From positions 3,472,001 through 3,536,000 of the forward strand of contig NZ_CP132204.1 of the NCBI RefSeq assembly GCF_030718995.1: a stretch of 64,000 nt of DNA, written 5' to 3'. Made by a program: the position numbers and the translations under genes. The notes below the pieces were generated by a model that saw only the letters and a list, made by a program, of their open reading frames with translations, did no database searches and had not been told where the DNA came from. The DNA is from Arthrobacter oryzae (GTDB lineage Bacteria > Actinomycetota > Actinomycetes > Actinomycetales > Micrococcaceae). This document shows positions 25,470-34,136 of this stretch, one piece after another; within the stretch, counting starts at the first letter, position 1; each line of letters begins with the position of its first letter.

Positions 25470-26708
25470 ATGACGCCAGGGAACAAATCTGAACCGTCCG
25501 CCGTCGCCGTCGCCGAGGGTGCCCCGGCTCCATCGCTTGTGCCCCCGGCCCCGGCCTACGGGCAACGTTCCATCGCCGAAGTGCTCACCAGCGCCGCAGC
25601 AAGCCTCGGGATTGAGGGCTTTGAGAACCGGTTGAACCTGCCGGCAGCACGGCGGGTGTGCGTTGTCCTAGCCGATGGCCTGGGCCGTAGCCTGCTGAAG
25701 CAAAAGGCGGCACATACCCCGTTCCTGCGGTCCGTGATGCAGCAGGGCCAGGGAGCGGTGCCGGTATCCCTCGACTCGGCTTTTCCTTCCACTACCGCGT
25801 CCTCCCTCGCCAGCTTCGGCACGGGGCTCCCGGCCGGCCAGCACGGAATGGTGGGCTACGACGTCCTCGATCCGCGGCAGGACAAGGTGGTCAACTTGCT
25901 GGGCAACTGGGACGCCGGTGTGGACCCCCGTGAATGGCAGCCGTTTCCCACCGTGTTCGAGCGCGCAGCTGCCCACACTGACGTCACCACCATCAGCCTG
26001 CCGCAGTTCGGCGGCTCGCCCATGACGCAGGCCGCGTTGCGGGGCGGACGATTCATCGCCGCGGGCACCCCGCACGCCAGGACGGCCGCTGCGGCGGACG
26101 CCATGCTTGCCGCTGAAAGCTCGCTGATGTACTTCTACGTGAACGACCTGGACAAGGCCGGCCACCGTTACGGCTGCCAGTCGGCCCATTGGGAGCACCA
26201 GCTCGAAGAGCTCGACGCCACGGTACGGCGGCTCAACGCAACCCTTCCGCCGGGGACCACCGTCCTGCTGACGGCGGACCACGGCATGCTCGACGTCCCC
26301 GAGTCGCAGCGGATCGACTTCTCGGCGGAACCTGCCCTGATCGCCGGTGTTCGTCACACGGCGGGGGAGCCCCGCATGGTCCACCTGTACCTTGAGCCCG
26401 ACGCCGGGGAAGAGGACCGCACCCGGCTGATTGGATCGTGGCGGGAACGGTTCGGCGACAGGATCTGGGCATTCAGCCGCGGCGAGGCCGTGGCGGCCGG
26501 ACTGTTCGGTGACGTCAGGCCGGAGGTCAGCCCGCGCATCGGGGACGTCCTGGTGGCCGCCAGGGACGCCCTGGCGTTCTATGACACACGGCGTGTCCGT
26601 CCCGCGGCGCTGGAGGTGGTCGGGCAGCACGGGTCCCTGACCAAGGCGGAGCGCGAAGTCCCGCTGCTATGTTTCCAGGCTCAAGGCAGAAAGGGAGCGC
26701 GTGGCTGA
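25470..26708 (+). CDS. Alkaline phosphatase superfamily phosphodiesterase/nucleotide pyrophosphatase
   Basis: Protein of 412 residues with the metal-dependent alkaline phosphatase/NPP fold. RVCVVLADGLGRSLL (about residues 42-56) supplies the first metal aspartate. FPSTTASSLASFGTGLPAGQHGMVGYDV holds the nucleophilic serine/threonine and a histidine, and VLLTADHGMLDVP the second metal site (TADHGM). FYVNDLDKAGHRYG carries further ligands. No signal peptide is seen, so it is probably cytosolic. ATG at 25470 starts one base after the DUF5998 stop. The 3' end overlaps the thymidine kinase start by eight bases. The neighbouring tdk makes a nucleotide substrate conceivable but unproven. Confidence 0.83.
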   Translation: MTPGNKSEPSAVAVAEGAPAPSLVPPAPAYGQRSIAEVLTSAAASLGIEGFENRLNLPAARRVCVVLADGLGRSLLKQKAAHTPFLRSVMQQGQGAVPVSLDSAFPSTTASSLASFGTGLPAGQHGMVGYDVLDPRQDKVVNLLGNWDAGVDPREWQPFPTVFERAAAHTDVTTISLPQFGGSPMTQAALRGGRFIAAGTPHARTAAAADAMLAAESSLMYFYVNDLDKAGHRYGCQSAHWEHQLEELDATVRRLNATLPPGTTVLLTADHGMLDVPESQRIDFSAEPALIAGVRHTAGEPRMVHLYLEPDAGEEDRTRLIGSWRERFGDRIWAFSRGEAVAAGLFGDVRPEVSPRIGDVLVAARDALAFYDTRRVRPAALEVVGQHGSLTKAEREVPLLCFQAQGRKGARG

Positions 26709-27423
26709 ACTCGTGTTCTTCTCCGGGACCATGGACTGCGGAAAATCCACGCTTGCCCTGCAGATGGACCATAACCACCGGGCCCGGGGACGCGGCGGTG
26801 TCCGTTTCAGCCGCAACGACCGGGCCGGCGGTGCACGGATTTCCAGCCGGCTCGGACTGGAGACCGACTGCGTGGAGGTCCTGGACGGCACGGATTTCTG
26901 GGATGAGGTCATTGAACGCCGCACGCGCGGCCTGCGGGTTGACTACCTCATCTGTGATGAAGCGCAGTTCTACTCGCCATTGCAGGTGGAACAGCTGGCC
27001 CGGATTGTTGACGAGATCGACGTGGACGTGTTTGCTTTCGGCATTACCGCGGACTTCCGCACCCGGCTCTTCCCGGGATCGCAGCGGCTCATCGAACTCG
27101 CGGACCGCGTCCAGGTCCTGCAGGTGGAGGCGCTGTGCTGGTGCGGCCGCCGGGCCACCCATAATGCACGCACGATTGACGGCGTGATGGTGACCGAAGG
27201 TGCGCAGGTGGTGGTGGGCGACGTCGACATGGCCGGGGACGCGTCGTCCGCCGGCGCTGCGGAGCACGAACCCGTGGTGGGCTACGAGACGTTGTGCCGG
27301 CGGCACTTCATGCGGCGGGTCACGGCCCACGGCGCCAACGTGATGGCCCAGCAGGACCAGTTGCTGCCGTTCGAGGTGGACGCCTGCCTGTGGCATGGCT
27401 CCGGGGAAACCCGGCGCGGTTAG
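26701..27423 (+). CDS. tdk: Thymidine kinase
   Basis: Type II thymidine kinase of the salvage pathway, 240 residues (slightly long; usual 190-220). The P-loop is FFSGTMDCGKSTLALQMDH (about residues 6-24). DYLICDEAQFY holds the catalytic/metal residues, and FGITADFRTRLFPGSQRLIELAD the conserved central part. Zinc-type cysteines are CWCG (about 142-145) and the later LCRRHF. The GTG at 26701 overlaps the previous gene by eight bases, so translation is probably coupled in a DUF5998-phosphodiesterase-tdk operon. The residues after the second cysteine cluster are a short extension. Confidence 0.93.
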   Translation: MAELVFFSGTMDCGKSTLALQMDHNHRARGRGGVRFSRNDRAGGARISSRLGLETDCVEVLDGTDFWDEVIERRTRGLRVDYLICDEAQFYSPLQVEQLARIVDEIDVDVFAFGITADFRTRLFPGSQRLIELADRVQVLQVEALCWCGRRATHNARTIDGVMVTEGAQVVVGDVDMAGDASSAGAAEHEPVVGYETLCRRHFMRRVTAHGANVMAQQDQLLPFEVDACLWHGSGETRRG

Positions 27424-27468
27424 GCCGCTGACTCAGGCTGCTGCCGACTCGGGCTTTGGACCGCGCCT

Positions 27469-28905
27469 TCAGTCGCCGCGGGGGCCGAAGACTATTTCAT
27501 CCCAACTGGGGACGCTGGAGCGCTTGGGTTTGGACGGCTGCCGTTCGGGCTGCTCGGTTTCCCGTTCGCTCCTTGACGCCGCCGGAGCATCGTCACGCTT
27601 CCGGCGCGGACTCCCTCCGCCCAGCAGTTCATCCAGGCCGACGTTCGGAGCAGACTCGCGGTTCCAGCCGGACTGCCGGACGGGGGCCGTGTCCTTGGCG
27701 GAAGCCGGTTCGGTGCCGGCAGGGGCATCGCTGTGCGGGCCGGCGTCGAGTGCCGCCGTCGTACTGCCGGACTCTTCCGGCGGTGCGTCATCCGGCCCGG
27801 TTACCGGGCGCAGCGGGGACGCCACAATGGTGATCTCCCGGGTCTCGGTGCTGACGCCGTCGTGAAGTTTCAGTCGCTGGTCTTCATCACCGGCGGGCCG
27901 GGGAGCGAGGCTCAGGCGCGAGAGCATGGATGCCCGGCCGTCGCGCTTGCGGGTGAACGAGTCCCCCTTGGCGGCCGGTGCGGCGTCTTCTTCGCCGTTC
28001 CCGGCCCCCGTTGCGCCGTCATCGGGTTCAGGTTCGGCCACCACCTCGGAGGGGCGGGGGTGGGCCGCCGGAACTCCGTTGGTGAGCAGCAGTGCCAGGG
28101 CGTCATCGGCGTCCTCGTCGACTCCCAGCCGCTGGCCGCGGCGTGACCGCAGCATGTCCAGCAGCCCGTCTGAATCCTTGCCGGGCTGGCCGGATGCGGT
28201 CCGGGCGGCGGCTGCGTCGGCGTCTGTCTCGAAGTCAAACGGGCGGTCGGAAACGGCCGAAAGGCGCCGAGCCGGTATGGGACCGTCGAGCGGTTCCAGT
28301 TCGCTGAGCTGCTGAGCCCAGCGGTTGGCGTTCTGCAGAGACTTCCGGGCCGGGCTGAAGGTCCACATGGCAGGCGGCTCCTCGCCGATGCTGGCATGGC
28401 CGCCGGGATTGGTCTCAAAGCGGGCAACGACGGTCCAGGTGCCGTCCGGGCGCCGCCAGGAGTCCCATTCCACCGATGAGGACTCGATGCCGTGGGCGTT
28501 GAGCCGGTGGGCCACCATTTCACCCAGGGTGGCCGGGTTGTCCCCGAAAGCGGAGCGGTAGACATCATGGCCCGGTGCAGGGGATGCCACCTCGATTTTG
28601 CGGGCCTGCTGTGCCACGTATTCGCGTTCCGCGAGTACGGGTCCCTCATAGCGCTGGACCTTGGCGAGGGGAATACCGGACAGTTCGGAGACTTCGGCGG
28701 CCGTGGCCCCGCTTCTGATCCGCGCCTGGATGTCCCGCGGGGACATGGCGACGGGCGTGATTTTAGCGGCAACTTTCGCCGGAGAGCGGCTGGCCGCGAG
28801 CCGGAGAGCTTCGTCGATCGGCAGCTGGAACATCTCGCCGCCGGTGCCGCTCAACAGGAGATGCTCCCCGTCGTCGTGGACGCCTACAAGCCGTAGATCC
28901 TGCAT
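27469..28905 (-). CDS. sepH: Septation protein SepH
   Basis: Cell-division protein of 478 residues that in Streptomyces and Mycobacterium binds FtsZ and promotes filament assembly. The conserved N-terminal DUF3071 part is MQDLRLVGVHDDGEHLLL...FQLPIDEALR, and its helix-turn-helix is IRSGATAAEVSELSGIPLAKVQRYEGPVLAEREYVAQQA (about residues 62-100). The rest is acidic, Pro/Ala-rich and probably disordered (about 235-450), ending in the conserved short C-terminal motif PSWDEIVFG. ATG at 28905 is supported by GGAGGA five bases upstream; the longer frame to 29043 is not conserved. Confidence 0.92.
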   Translation of the reverse strand: MQDLRLVGVHDDGEHLLLSGTGGEMFQLPIDEALRLAASRSPAKVAAKITPVAMSPRDIQARIRSGATAAEVSELSGIPLAKVQRYEGPVLAEREYVAQQARKIEVASPAPGHDVYRSAFGDNPATLGEMVAHRLNAHGIESSSVEWDSWRRPDGTWTVVARFETNPGGHASIGEEPPAMWTFSPARKSLQNANRWAQQLSELEPLDGPIPARRLSAVSDRPFDFETDADAAAARTASGQPGKDSDGLLDMLRSRRGQRLGVDEDADDALALLLTNGVPAAHPRPSEVVAEPEPDDGATGAGNGEEDAAPAAKGDSFTRKRDGRASMLSRLSLAPRPAGDEDQRLKLHDGVSTETREITIVASPLRPVTGPDDAPPEESGSTTAALDAGPHSDAPAGTEPASAKDTAPVRQSGWNRESAPNVGLDELLGGGSPRRKRDDAPAASRSERETEQPERQPSKPKRSSVPSWDEIVFGPRGD

Positions 28906-29137
28906 ACAAATCCTCCACCCTGGCATTACTGACATTCGAAACTCTGCCACCCGGCAGTCACAATTCCGGGGAAGGCAGAGGGCGCGCCGCGATATTCCGG
29001 GACTTTCAGGCCGTCGCTGCCGCCGCAAGCCAAAAACGGGCACGTGCCGGGCACAAAACCAGGCGGATCTGCGTTGACATCGGTGAACCGGGGATCCGGT
29101 GACTCAACCGAAGATAGCGGAGTGTGACCAGCACATA

Positions 29138-29437
29138 ATGGCGACAGACTACGATGCGCCGCGGAAATCTGCAGAAGACTTAAACGAAGATTCCATCGAG
29201 GAACTGAAGACCCGGCGCGCGGACAAGCCCACGGCAGTGGTGGATGAAGACGAGTCCGACCTTGCCGAAGGCTATGAACTCCCGGGTGCCGACCTGTCCG
29301 GCGAGGAACTCATGGTCCGCGTCCTGCCGGCCCAGGCTGACGAATTCACCTGCTCGTCCTGCTTCCTCGTCCGTCACCGCTCGCAGATCGCCCGTGAAAA
29401 GAACGGATTGCTTTTCTGCAAGGACTGCGAAGGCTGA
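29138..29437 (+). CDS. DUF4193 domain-containing protein
   Basis: Acidic protein of 99 residues from a small actinobacterial family of unknown function. The N-terminal half is charged and helical (MATDYDAPRKSAEDLNEDSIEELKTRR). The C-terminal half has a zinc-ribbon-like CSSC (about residues 74-77) and CKDC (about 95-98) pair around FLVRHRSQIA. The ATG at 29138 begins the conserved sequence; an upstream in-frame GTG at 29099 would add 13 unrelated residues. A TTGACA at 29074-29079 may be part of its promoter but has no good -10. Divergent from sepH and convergent with the DUF3093 gene. Confidence 0.87.
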   Translation: MATDYDAPRKSAEDLNEDSIEELKTRRADKPTAVVDEDESDLAEGYELPGADLSGEELMVRVLPAQADEFTCSSCFLVRHRSQIAREKNGLLFCKDCEG

Positions 29438-29461
29438 CCGGCGCTACGGGAGCCGGTGCTT

Positions 29462-29950
29462 CTACGAGCCGGTGAGGGCCGCGGTCAGGCGTGCCGGGTG
29501 CCGCGTGGACGTGAGCCAGTACGGCGTGGGATCGGACGGATCCGTGATCTCGATCCTGACCACCGGGTCCACCCAGCCGCGGATGCACAGGTAGGCCAGG
29601 CCGTTCAGGCGCGGGCCGCGTTCCGCCGTCGCCTCCTTGCCGCTGAACTGTGCCACGGTGCCGATGTAGCGTCGCTCGATGGTGGCCCGCCCCACCTGTA
29701 GGGTGTCCGTGGTCACCGTGATGGAGGGTGTGGACAGGACCAGCAGCACCGCAATGATGGTGAAAAGCACCAGTGCCGCCGTGATGCCGGCCGCCAGGCT
29801 GATCGGGGCGAAAACGAGGATGCCGGCGCCGGAGAGCCCTGCTGCCACCAGCCAGATCCACAGGTTCGGGTGGAGCTTCTCACGGTAAAGAACGGTGGTT
29901 CCGCGGGGTGTGCTGTTGGGGGCAGGCACAGCTGCACTAGATTCCGGCAT
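29462..29950 (-). CDS. DUF3093 domain-containing membrane protein
   Basis: Protein of 162 residues with two adjacent transmembrane helices (NLWIWLVAAGLSGAGILVFAPISLAAGITAALVLFTIIAVLLVL, about residues 28-72). A beta-rich PH-like domain follows (ITVTTDTLQVGRATIERRYIGTVAQF ... LTSTRHPARLTAAL). The family is actinobacterial, commonly beside dut, and has no assigned function. The start at 29950 (MPESSAAVPAP) is chosen over GTG at 29998. Divergent from dut. Confidence 0.85.
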   Translation of the reverse strand: MPESSAAVPAPNSTPRGTTVLYREKLHPNLWIWLVAAGLSGAGILVFAPISLAAGITAALVLFTIIAVLLVLSTPSITVTTDTLQVGRATIERRYIGTVAQFSGKEATAERGPRLNGLAYLCIRGWVDPVVRIEITDPSDPTPYWLTSTRHPARLTAALTGS

Positions 29951-30042
29951 AGCCCCAGCTTTCCACTTTTCCCGGGGTATTTCACCTTGGCCCGGCACCG
30001 CCTGGTTCCCCCGGCGGCTAGGCCCGGATGCGCCGCTGGCGT

Positions 30043-30048
30043 TAGAGT
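30043..30048 (+). promoter_or_regulatory. -10 hexamer (TAGAGT) of dut
   Basis: TAGAGT lies two bases before the ATG at 30051 and eight bases before an in-frame GTG at 30057. A transcript from it would begin around 30055-30057, which favours the GTG as the true, leaderless start. Confidence 0.45.
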
Positions 30049-30056
30049 GAATGACT

Positions 30057-30605
30057 GTGACTGAAGAAACTGCAGCCGTGAGTACTTTGCCGCCGAACTC
30101 CCCGGAAGGCAGCGCCGCGGCCTACGGATCGCCCACCCTGTCCGTCCAGCTGAAAATGCTCGACGCCGGCCTCGAGGCCCCGTCCTACGCCCACCCCGGC
30201 GACGCCGGAGCGGACCTCCGTGCGCGCGAGGACGTCGTTCTCGAGCCGGGTGAACGCCGCCTGGTTCCCACCGGAGTCTCGATCGCCCTGCCGAACGGCT
30301 ATGTCGCCCTTATCCACCCGCGTTCCGGGCTGGCCACCAAGCACGGGCTGACCGTCGTCAACGCCCCGGGAACGGTCGACGCCGGGTACCGCGGCGAGAT
30401 CTCCGTGACCCTGCTGAACACGGACCGGGAGAAAGCCATTGAACTGCGGCGCGGCGATAGAATTGCACAGATGGTCATTCAGCGCGTGGAGTACGCGCAG
30501 TTCGTGGCCGTTGCGGAATTGAGCGACTCGGTCCGCGGTGACGGCGGATTCGGTTCCACGGGTGGCTTTGGTTCCACCGGTGGTTTCGCGACACCGCAGG
30601 CCTAG
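30057..30605 (+). CDS. dut: dUTP diphosphatase
   Basis: Trimeric dUTPase of 182 residues that converts dUTP to dUMP and PPi and so keeps uracil out of DNA. All five motifs are visible: AGADLRA, HPRSGLATKHG, NAPGTVDAGYRGEI with the catalytic aspartate, ELRRGDRIAQMVIQRV, and the Gly-rich C-terminal phosphate-binding arm. That last arm is doubled, GGFGST occurring twice before GGF, through an 18-base tandem repeat at 30543-30578. An N-terminal extension of about 30 residues is not conserved. GTG at 30057 is preferred on promoter position; the ATG at 30051 gives two more residues. Confidence 0.94.
   Translation: MTEETAAVSTLPPNSPEGSAAAYGSPTLSVQLKMLDAGLEAPSYAHPGDAGADLRAREDVVLEPGERRLVPTGVSIALPNGYVALIHPRSGLATKHGLTVVNAPGTVDAGYRGEISVTLLNTDREKAIELRRGDRIAQMVIQRVEYAQFVAVAELSDSVRGDGGFGSTGGFGSTGGFATPQA
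30543..30587 (+). repeat. 18-base tandem repeat inside dut motif 5
   Basis: Units at 30543-30560 and 30561-30578, with a partial third unit to 30587. They encode GGFGST, GGFGST and GGF. The third bases have diverged, so the duplication is not very recent. Confidence 0.75.
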
Positions 30606-30697
30606 CCCTCGGGCGCTGCCCGGCTCTGCGGGCGCTGCAGGATTCCCCGCGGCCCAGGCGGCACGGCGGACAAGATCACAACTAAGGAGACAACCCG

Positions 30698-31405
30698 ATG
30701 GTTTTTGGGCGTGGCAAGAAGGCCAAGAAGGACCAGGCAGTAGAGCCCGGGGAAACCCTGGAGACTGCGGACTCCGCTGCCGGGGAAAAAACCGGCAGGG
30801 CAGCCACCGGACCGTTTGACGTCTCGGAAATCGACAGCACCGACGGTTACGTGGACCTCGGCGCGCTCCTGATTGCACCCCGTGAAGGTCTCCAGCTGAG
30901 GCTCGAGATTGAGGAAGCCACGCAGCGGGTTGTGGCCGTCACCATGGACCTCGAGGGTTCAAGCCTCCAGCTCCAGGCCTTCGCAGCGCCGCGCACCGAA
31001 GGACTCTGGGATGAGATCCGGGAACAGATCGGGCAGTCCGTGGGAAGCCAGGGCGGCCAGGTCGAAGAGATCCCCGGCGTCTTCGGCACCGAACTGGTGG
31101 CTAAACTTCCGGCCGGAACGGCCGACGGCTCAGGCGGCTACCGCGTGGCCCGCTTCATCGGGGTCGACGGTCCGCGCTGGTTCCTCCGCGGAGTCCTGGG
31201 CGGGGAAGCTGCCCTGGACCGCGACGCCGCCGCAAACCTTGAATCCCTGTTCCGCCAGATCGTGGTGGTCCGGGGCGAAAGCCCCATGCCGCCGCGTGAC
31301 CTGCTGCAGCTTCGCCTGCCGAAGGATTCCGCGCCGGCGCCGCAGCAGGGCGCACCCGAATTCCAGCAGCCGGAGCGCGGACCGGAGATCACCCAGATTG
31401 GCTGA
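30698..31405 (+). CDS. DUF3710 domain-containing protein
   Basis: Soluble protein of 235 residues from an actinobacterial family of unknown function that usually follows dut. The first 40 residues are charged (MVFGRGKKAKKDQ). The conserved body begins GPFDVSEIDSTDGYVDLGALLIAP and includes LQLRLEIEEATQRVVAVTMDLEGSSLQLQAFAAPRTEGLWDEIREQI and RWFLRGVLGGEAALD. The ATG at 30698 has AAGGAG ten bases upstream. The end overlaps the start of the OB-fold gene by eight bases, so a DUF3710-OB-DUF3159 operon is clear. Confidence 0.87.
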   Translation: MVFGRGKKAKKDQAVEPGETLETADSAAGEKTGRAATGPFDVSEIDSTDGYVDLGALLIAPREGLQLRLEIEEATQRVVAVTMDLEGSSLQLQAFAAPRTEGLWDEIREQIGQSVGSQGGQVEEIPGVFGTELVAKLPAGTADGSGGYRVARFIGVDGPRWFLRGVLGGEAALDRDAAANLESLFRQIVVVRGESPMPPRDLLQLRLPKDSAPAPQQGAPEFQQPERGPEITQIG

Positions 31406-31790
31406 TCCGGCCGCCGACTTTCCGCAGCCCGAACTTTCCATCAGTGGATTGCCGGACCGTGGGCGTGTGCTGTGCCGTGGCTATATTGAGTCTGTGACCT
31501 ACGTGCCGGCCACCCAGGTTGCCACCTTCACCGCCATCGTCACCGACCACGACCTCCCGCGCAAAAAGGCCGGCCCCGCCCCGGCCGCCGCGGAACCGGC
31601 GTCGGCCCGGCGGCCCGGGGGACCGGGCCGGCGCGACCGGCTGCGTGTCGTGTGGCTCGGCCGGCGACGGGTTCCCGGCGTGGAACCGGGCTGTGAGCTC
31701 AGGCTCCAGGGCATGCTGACCCTGCGCGACGGCCTTCCCACCATGTTCAATCCCCGCTACGAAATACTGTCCCGCCAGGAGAACGAATGA
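31398..31790 (+). CDS. OB-fold nucleic acid-binding domain protein
   Basis: Protein of about 130 residues with an OB-fold: GRVLCRGYIESVTYVPATQVATFTAIVTD (strands 1-3) then RLRVVWLGRRRVPGVEPGCELRLQGMLTLRDGLPTMFNPRYEIL. The family is present between DUF3710 and DUF3159 genes in many actinobacteria and its nucleic-acid target is unknown. A Pro/Ala/Arg-rich loop interrupts the fold at about residues 56-75. The start is uncertain: TTG at 31398 has GGAG at 31383-31386, but a GTG near 31465 would also open the conserved fold. It overlaps the next gene by four bases (ATGA). Confidence 0.78.
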   Translation: MADPAADFPQPELSISGLPDRGRVLCRGYIESVTYVPATQVATFTAIVTDHDLPRKKAGPAPAAAEPASARRPGGPGRRDRLRVVWLGRRRVPGVEPGCELRLQGMLTLRDGLPTMFNPRYEILSRQENE

Positions 31791-32569
31791 CGCCGTCCGA
31801 GAACCCGGATCCCGCTGCCGGTCCGGCCGCGTCCGAACCGCGCAAAGCACAGCCCGCGCCGGAAACGCCGTCAGTGGCCAACCTCGCGGAAGGCTACGCA
31901 GCGAAGGCCGGCCTGCACCGGTCGAAGAACGGCAACATCGACGTGCTGAAGAGTGCCGGCGGCGTGCAGGGCATCGCGGAGACCATCGTCCCCGGACTCG
32001 TGTTCCTCGTGACCTTCACCATCACCCGCGACCTCACCCTGTCCCTGGTGGGCGCCCTGGCCGCGGCTGCCGCCTTCACCGTGGCGCGGCTGGTCCAGCG
32101 GCGGCCCCTGACCCAGGCGCTGGCCGGGGTCGTCGGCGTCGGAATTTCGGCGTGGCTGGCGAATACCACCGGCAAGGCGGAGGACTTCTACGTCCCGGGG
32201 TTCTTCACCAATGCGGCCTACATTGCCGGGATGGTGCTGTCCATAGCGCTCCGCTGGCCCATCGCCGGCCTGCTGTTCGGCTTCATCAGGAACGAGGGGC
32301 TGGACTGGCGGAAGGACCCGGCCCGCGTCAGGGCCTACCGACTGGGGACGTGGGTGATCGTGGGCGTCCTGGCGCTGCGGCTGCTGGTCCAGGTGCCGCT
32401 GTACTTCATGGGTGAACAAGGCCTGGCCGCCCTCGCCACCACACGGCTCCTCATGGGTACTCCGCTGTACATCCTGGGTGTGTGGGTTGCCTGGCTGATC
32501 ACCCGTCCTGCCGTGCCCGCGGTTGACCGTCCGGCTGCGTCGCGTCCCGGTGGTCCGCCGCAGCCGTAG
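31787..32569 (+). CDS. DUF3159 domain-containing membrane protein
   Basis: Integral membrane protein of 260 residues. After a 45-residue polar N-terminus the conserved GGVQGIAETIVPGLVFLVTFTITRDLTLSL begins, followed by about six helices. Conserved loops are RRPLTQALAGVVGVG and GFIRNEGLDWRKDPARVRAYRLGTW. Function is unknown. The ATG overlaps the previous stop (ATGA). It converges on the TrkA-type gene 36 bases away; only a weak CACCG/CGGTG hairpin lies between. Confidence 0.87.
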   Translation: MTPSENPDPAAGPAASEPRKAQPAPETPSVANLAEGYAAKAGLHRSKNGNIDVLKSAGGVQGIAETIVPGLVFLVTFTITRDLTLSLVGALAAAAAFTVARLVQRRPLTQALAGVVGVGISAWLANTTGKAEDFYVPGFFTNAAYIAGMVLSIALRWPIAGLLFGFIRNEGLDWRKDPARVRAYRLGTWVIVGVLALRLLVQVPLYFMGEQGLAALATTRLLMGTPLYILGVWVAWLITRPAVPAVDRPAASRPGGPPQP

Positions 32570-32604
32570 GCACAGCCCTAGGCACCGTACCGGTGGCTTC
32601 GGCA

Positions 32605-33381
32605 TCAGCCGTCGAAGCCGTCGTCCTCGGGAGCCTGCTGCTCCGGCTGCCGGCCCTCATGCTCGTCGTCCTGCAGCTCGCCGTTATGCGGCGGGTGCGA
32701 CTCTGTGTCCCGGTCCACCTGCTGCTCGGGGGAGAGCAGCGCCCTGAGCTCGTCTTCGGCAGCAATCGTCGTGACGAAAAACAGTTCGTCACCGCCGTCG
32801 AGCACGTCGTCCCGGCTGGGGGTGATGGGGGCCTGGTCCCGGAGGATCGCCACCAGTGTGGAGTCCTCAGGCCAGTCAATGCCGCCCACGGTGAGCCCGA
32901 TGACGTGCGAGTCGTGGGGCACGGTGAACTCGACCAGGGACGAGACGCCGGTCTGCAGGGTGAGCAGCCGGACAAGGTCGCCGATTTCCACCGCTTCCTC
33001 GACGAGGGCGGTCATGAGCTGCGGGGTGTTGACTGCGACGTCGACCCCCCAGGAATCGTTGAACATCCAGTCATTCTTGGGGTTGTTTACCCGGCCCACG
33101 GTGCGGCCGACGCCGAACTCCGTCTTCGCGAGCAGCGAGACCACGAGGTTGACCTTGTCGTCTCCCGTGGCTGAAACCACCACCTCCGCGTCTTCGAGCT
33201 TGGCGTCCTGAAGGGTACTCAGCTCGCACGCGTCGCCGACCAGCCAGTGCGCGCCCCGGAGCCCGCTGCGGCCAATCACTTCCGGCTTCAGGTCGATCAG
33301 CAGGATCTCGTGTTTGTGGGCAAGGAGCTCACGGGCAATCGAGGAACCGACGCTGCCTGCCCCGACGATAACGACTTTCAC
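32605..33381 (-). CDS. ceoC: TrkA-family potassium uptake regulator (CeoC type)
   Basis: Cytosolic regulator of 258 residues. RCK_N Rossmann domain: MKVVIVGAGSVGSSIARELLAHKHEILLID (GxGxxG near residues 7-12), followed by GDACELSTLQDAKLEDAEVVVSATGDD. RCK_C domain: from about residue 135 (LVEFTVPHDSHVIGLTVGGIDWPEDSTLVAIL). The last 40 residues are an acidic, Gln/Asp-rich tail. The start is GTG at 33381, directly after the TAA of the upstream paralogue, so the two are translated together. The pair corresponds to mycobacterial CeoB-CeoC. Family members bind NAD(H) or nucleotides and gate potassium channels; no TrkH/TrkG pore is in the window. Confidence 0.88.
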   Translation of the reverse strand: MKVVIVGAGSVGSSIARELLAHKHEILLIDLKPEVIGRSGLRGAHWLVGDACELSTLQDAKLEDAEVVVSATGDDKVNLVVSLLAKTEFGVGRTVGRVNNPKNDWMFNDSWGVDVAVNTPQLMTALVEEAVEIGDLVRLLTLQTGVSSLVEFTVPHDSHVIGLTVGGIDWPEDSTLVAILRDQAPITPSRDDVLDGGDELFFVTTIAAEDELRALLSPEQQVDRDTESHPPHNGELQDDEHEGRQPEQQAPEDDGFDG

Positions 33382-34053
33382 TTACTGCTCCTTGGGGGGT
33401 TCTTTGGCAAGAATGTGGCCTACCTCGGCGCTGCGGTCCACGCGCAGCATGGCATGGACGGTGTCGCCCTCCTGGTAGGACGTGGTGGCGGCGGGCAGCA
33501 TCCCTTCTCCGAACCTGGTCAGGTAGGCGATCCGGATTCCGGCCGCCTTTTCGATGGCAGCCACGGAGTGGCCGATCCAGGCAGGGTCGAGGTCGATTTC
33601 GGCCAGGACCAGCCGGCCGGACGGCTCACGGAAGTCACCTGCGAGGTGCTGTTCGGGCAGGATCCTGCGGAGCACCTGATCCGCGCTCCAGCGCACCGCG
33701 GCAACCGTGGGAATGCCCAGTCGCTGGTAGATCTCGGCGCGGCCGGGGTCATAGATCCTTGCCACCACGTGGGGGACGTGGAAGGTTTCGCGGGCAACCC
33801 GGGTGGCCAGGATGTTGGAGTTGTCGCCGCTGGACACGGCGGCGAAGGCGTACGCCTCACTGACGCCGGCCTGTTTCAAGGTTTCCCGGTCGAACCCGAC
33901 TCCCGTGACCTTACGGCCTGAAAAACCGGTGCGGAGCCTGCGGAAGGCACGGTCGTCCTGGTCGATGATGGCCACCGAATGGCCGGCATCCTCGAGGGTG
34001 TGTGCGAGCGTTGCTCCCACGCGTCCACAACCCATGATCACGAAGTGCGCCAC
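33382..34053 (-). CDS. ceoB: TrkA-family potassium uptake regulator (CeoB type)
   Basis: Second RCK protein, 223 residues. Dinucleotide-binding start: AHFVIMGCGRVGATLAHTLEDAGHSVAIIDQDDRAFRRL (GxGxxG near 8-13). Then SSGDNSNILATRVARETFHVPHVVARIYDPGRAEIYQRLGI, and an RCK_C part from about residue 135 (VLAEIDLDPAWIGHSVAAIEKAAGIRIAYLTRFGEGMLP). The start is GTG at 34053, with AGGAGG five bases upstream. Its stop abuts the next start (TAAGTG). Divergent from the KimA-like permease gene, with 83 bases between. Confidence 0.88.
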   Translation of the reverse strand: MAHFVIMGCGRVGATLAHTLEDAGHSVAIIDQDDRAFRRLRTGFSGRKVTGVGFDRETLKQAGVSEAYAFAAVSSGDNSNILATRVARETFHVPHVVARIYDPGRAEIYQRLGIPTVAAVRWSADQVLRRILPEQHLAGDFREPSGRLVLAEIDLDPAWIGHSVAAIEKAAGIRIAYLTRFGEGMLPAATTSYQEGDTVHAMLRVDRSAEVGHILAKEPPKEQ

Positions 34054-34101
34054 CCGTGCCTCCTCAGTCTTTTCCCCGTTGCTGCGTACGACTCTACCGT
34101 C

Positions 34102-34130
34102 ATGACATCGCGTCCGAATCAGACTAGCTT
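34102..34130 (+). promoter_or_regulatory. Leaderless promoter of the KimA-like gene
   Basis: ATGACA (34102-34107; five of six match to TTGACA), 17 bases, TAGCTT (34125-34130), then six bases to the GTG at 34137. This is the best-formed -35/-10 pair among the leaderless candidates here. It leaves no room for a riboswitch in the transcript. Confidence 0.65.
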
Positions 34131-34136
34131 TGTGGA

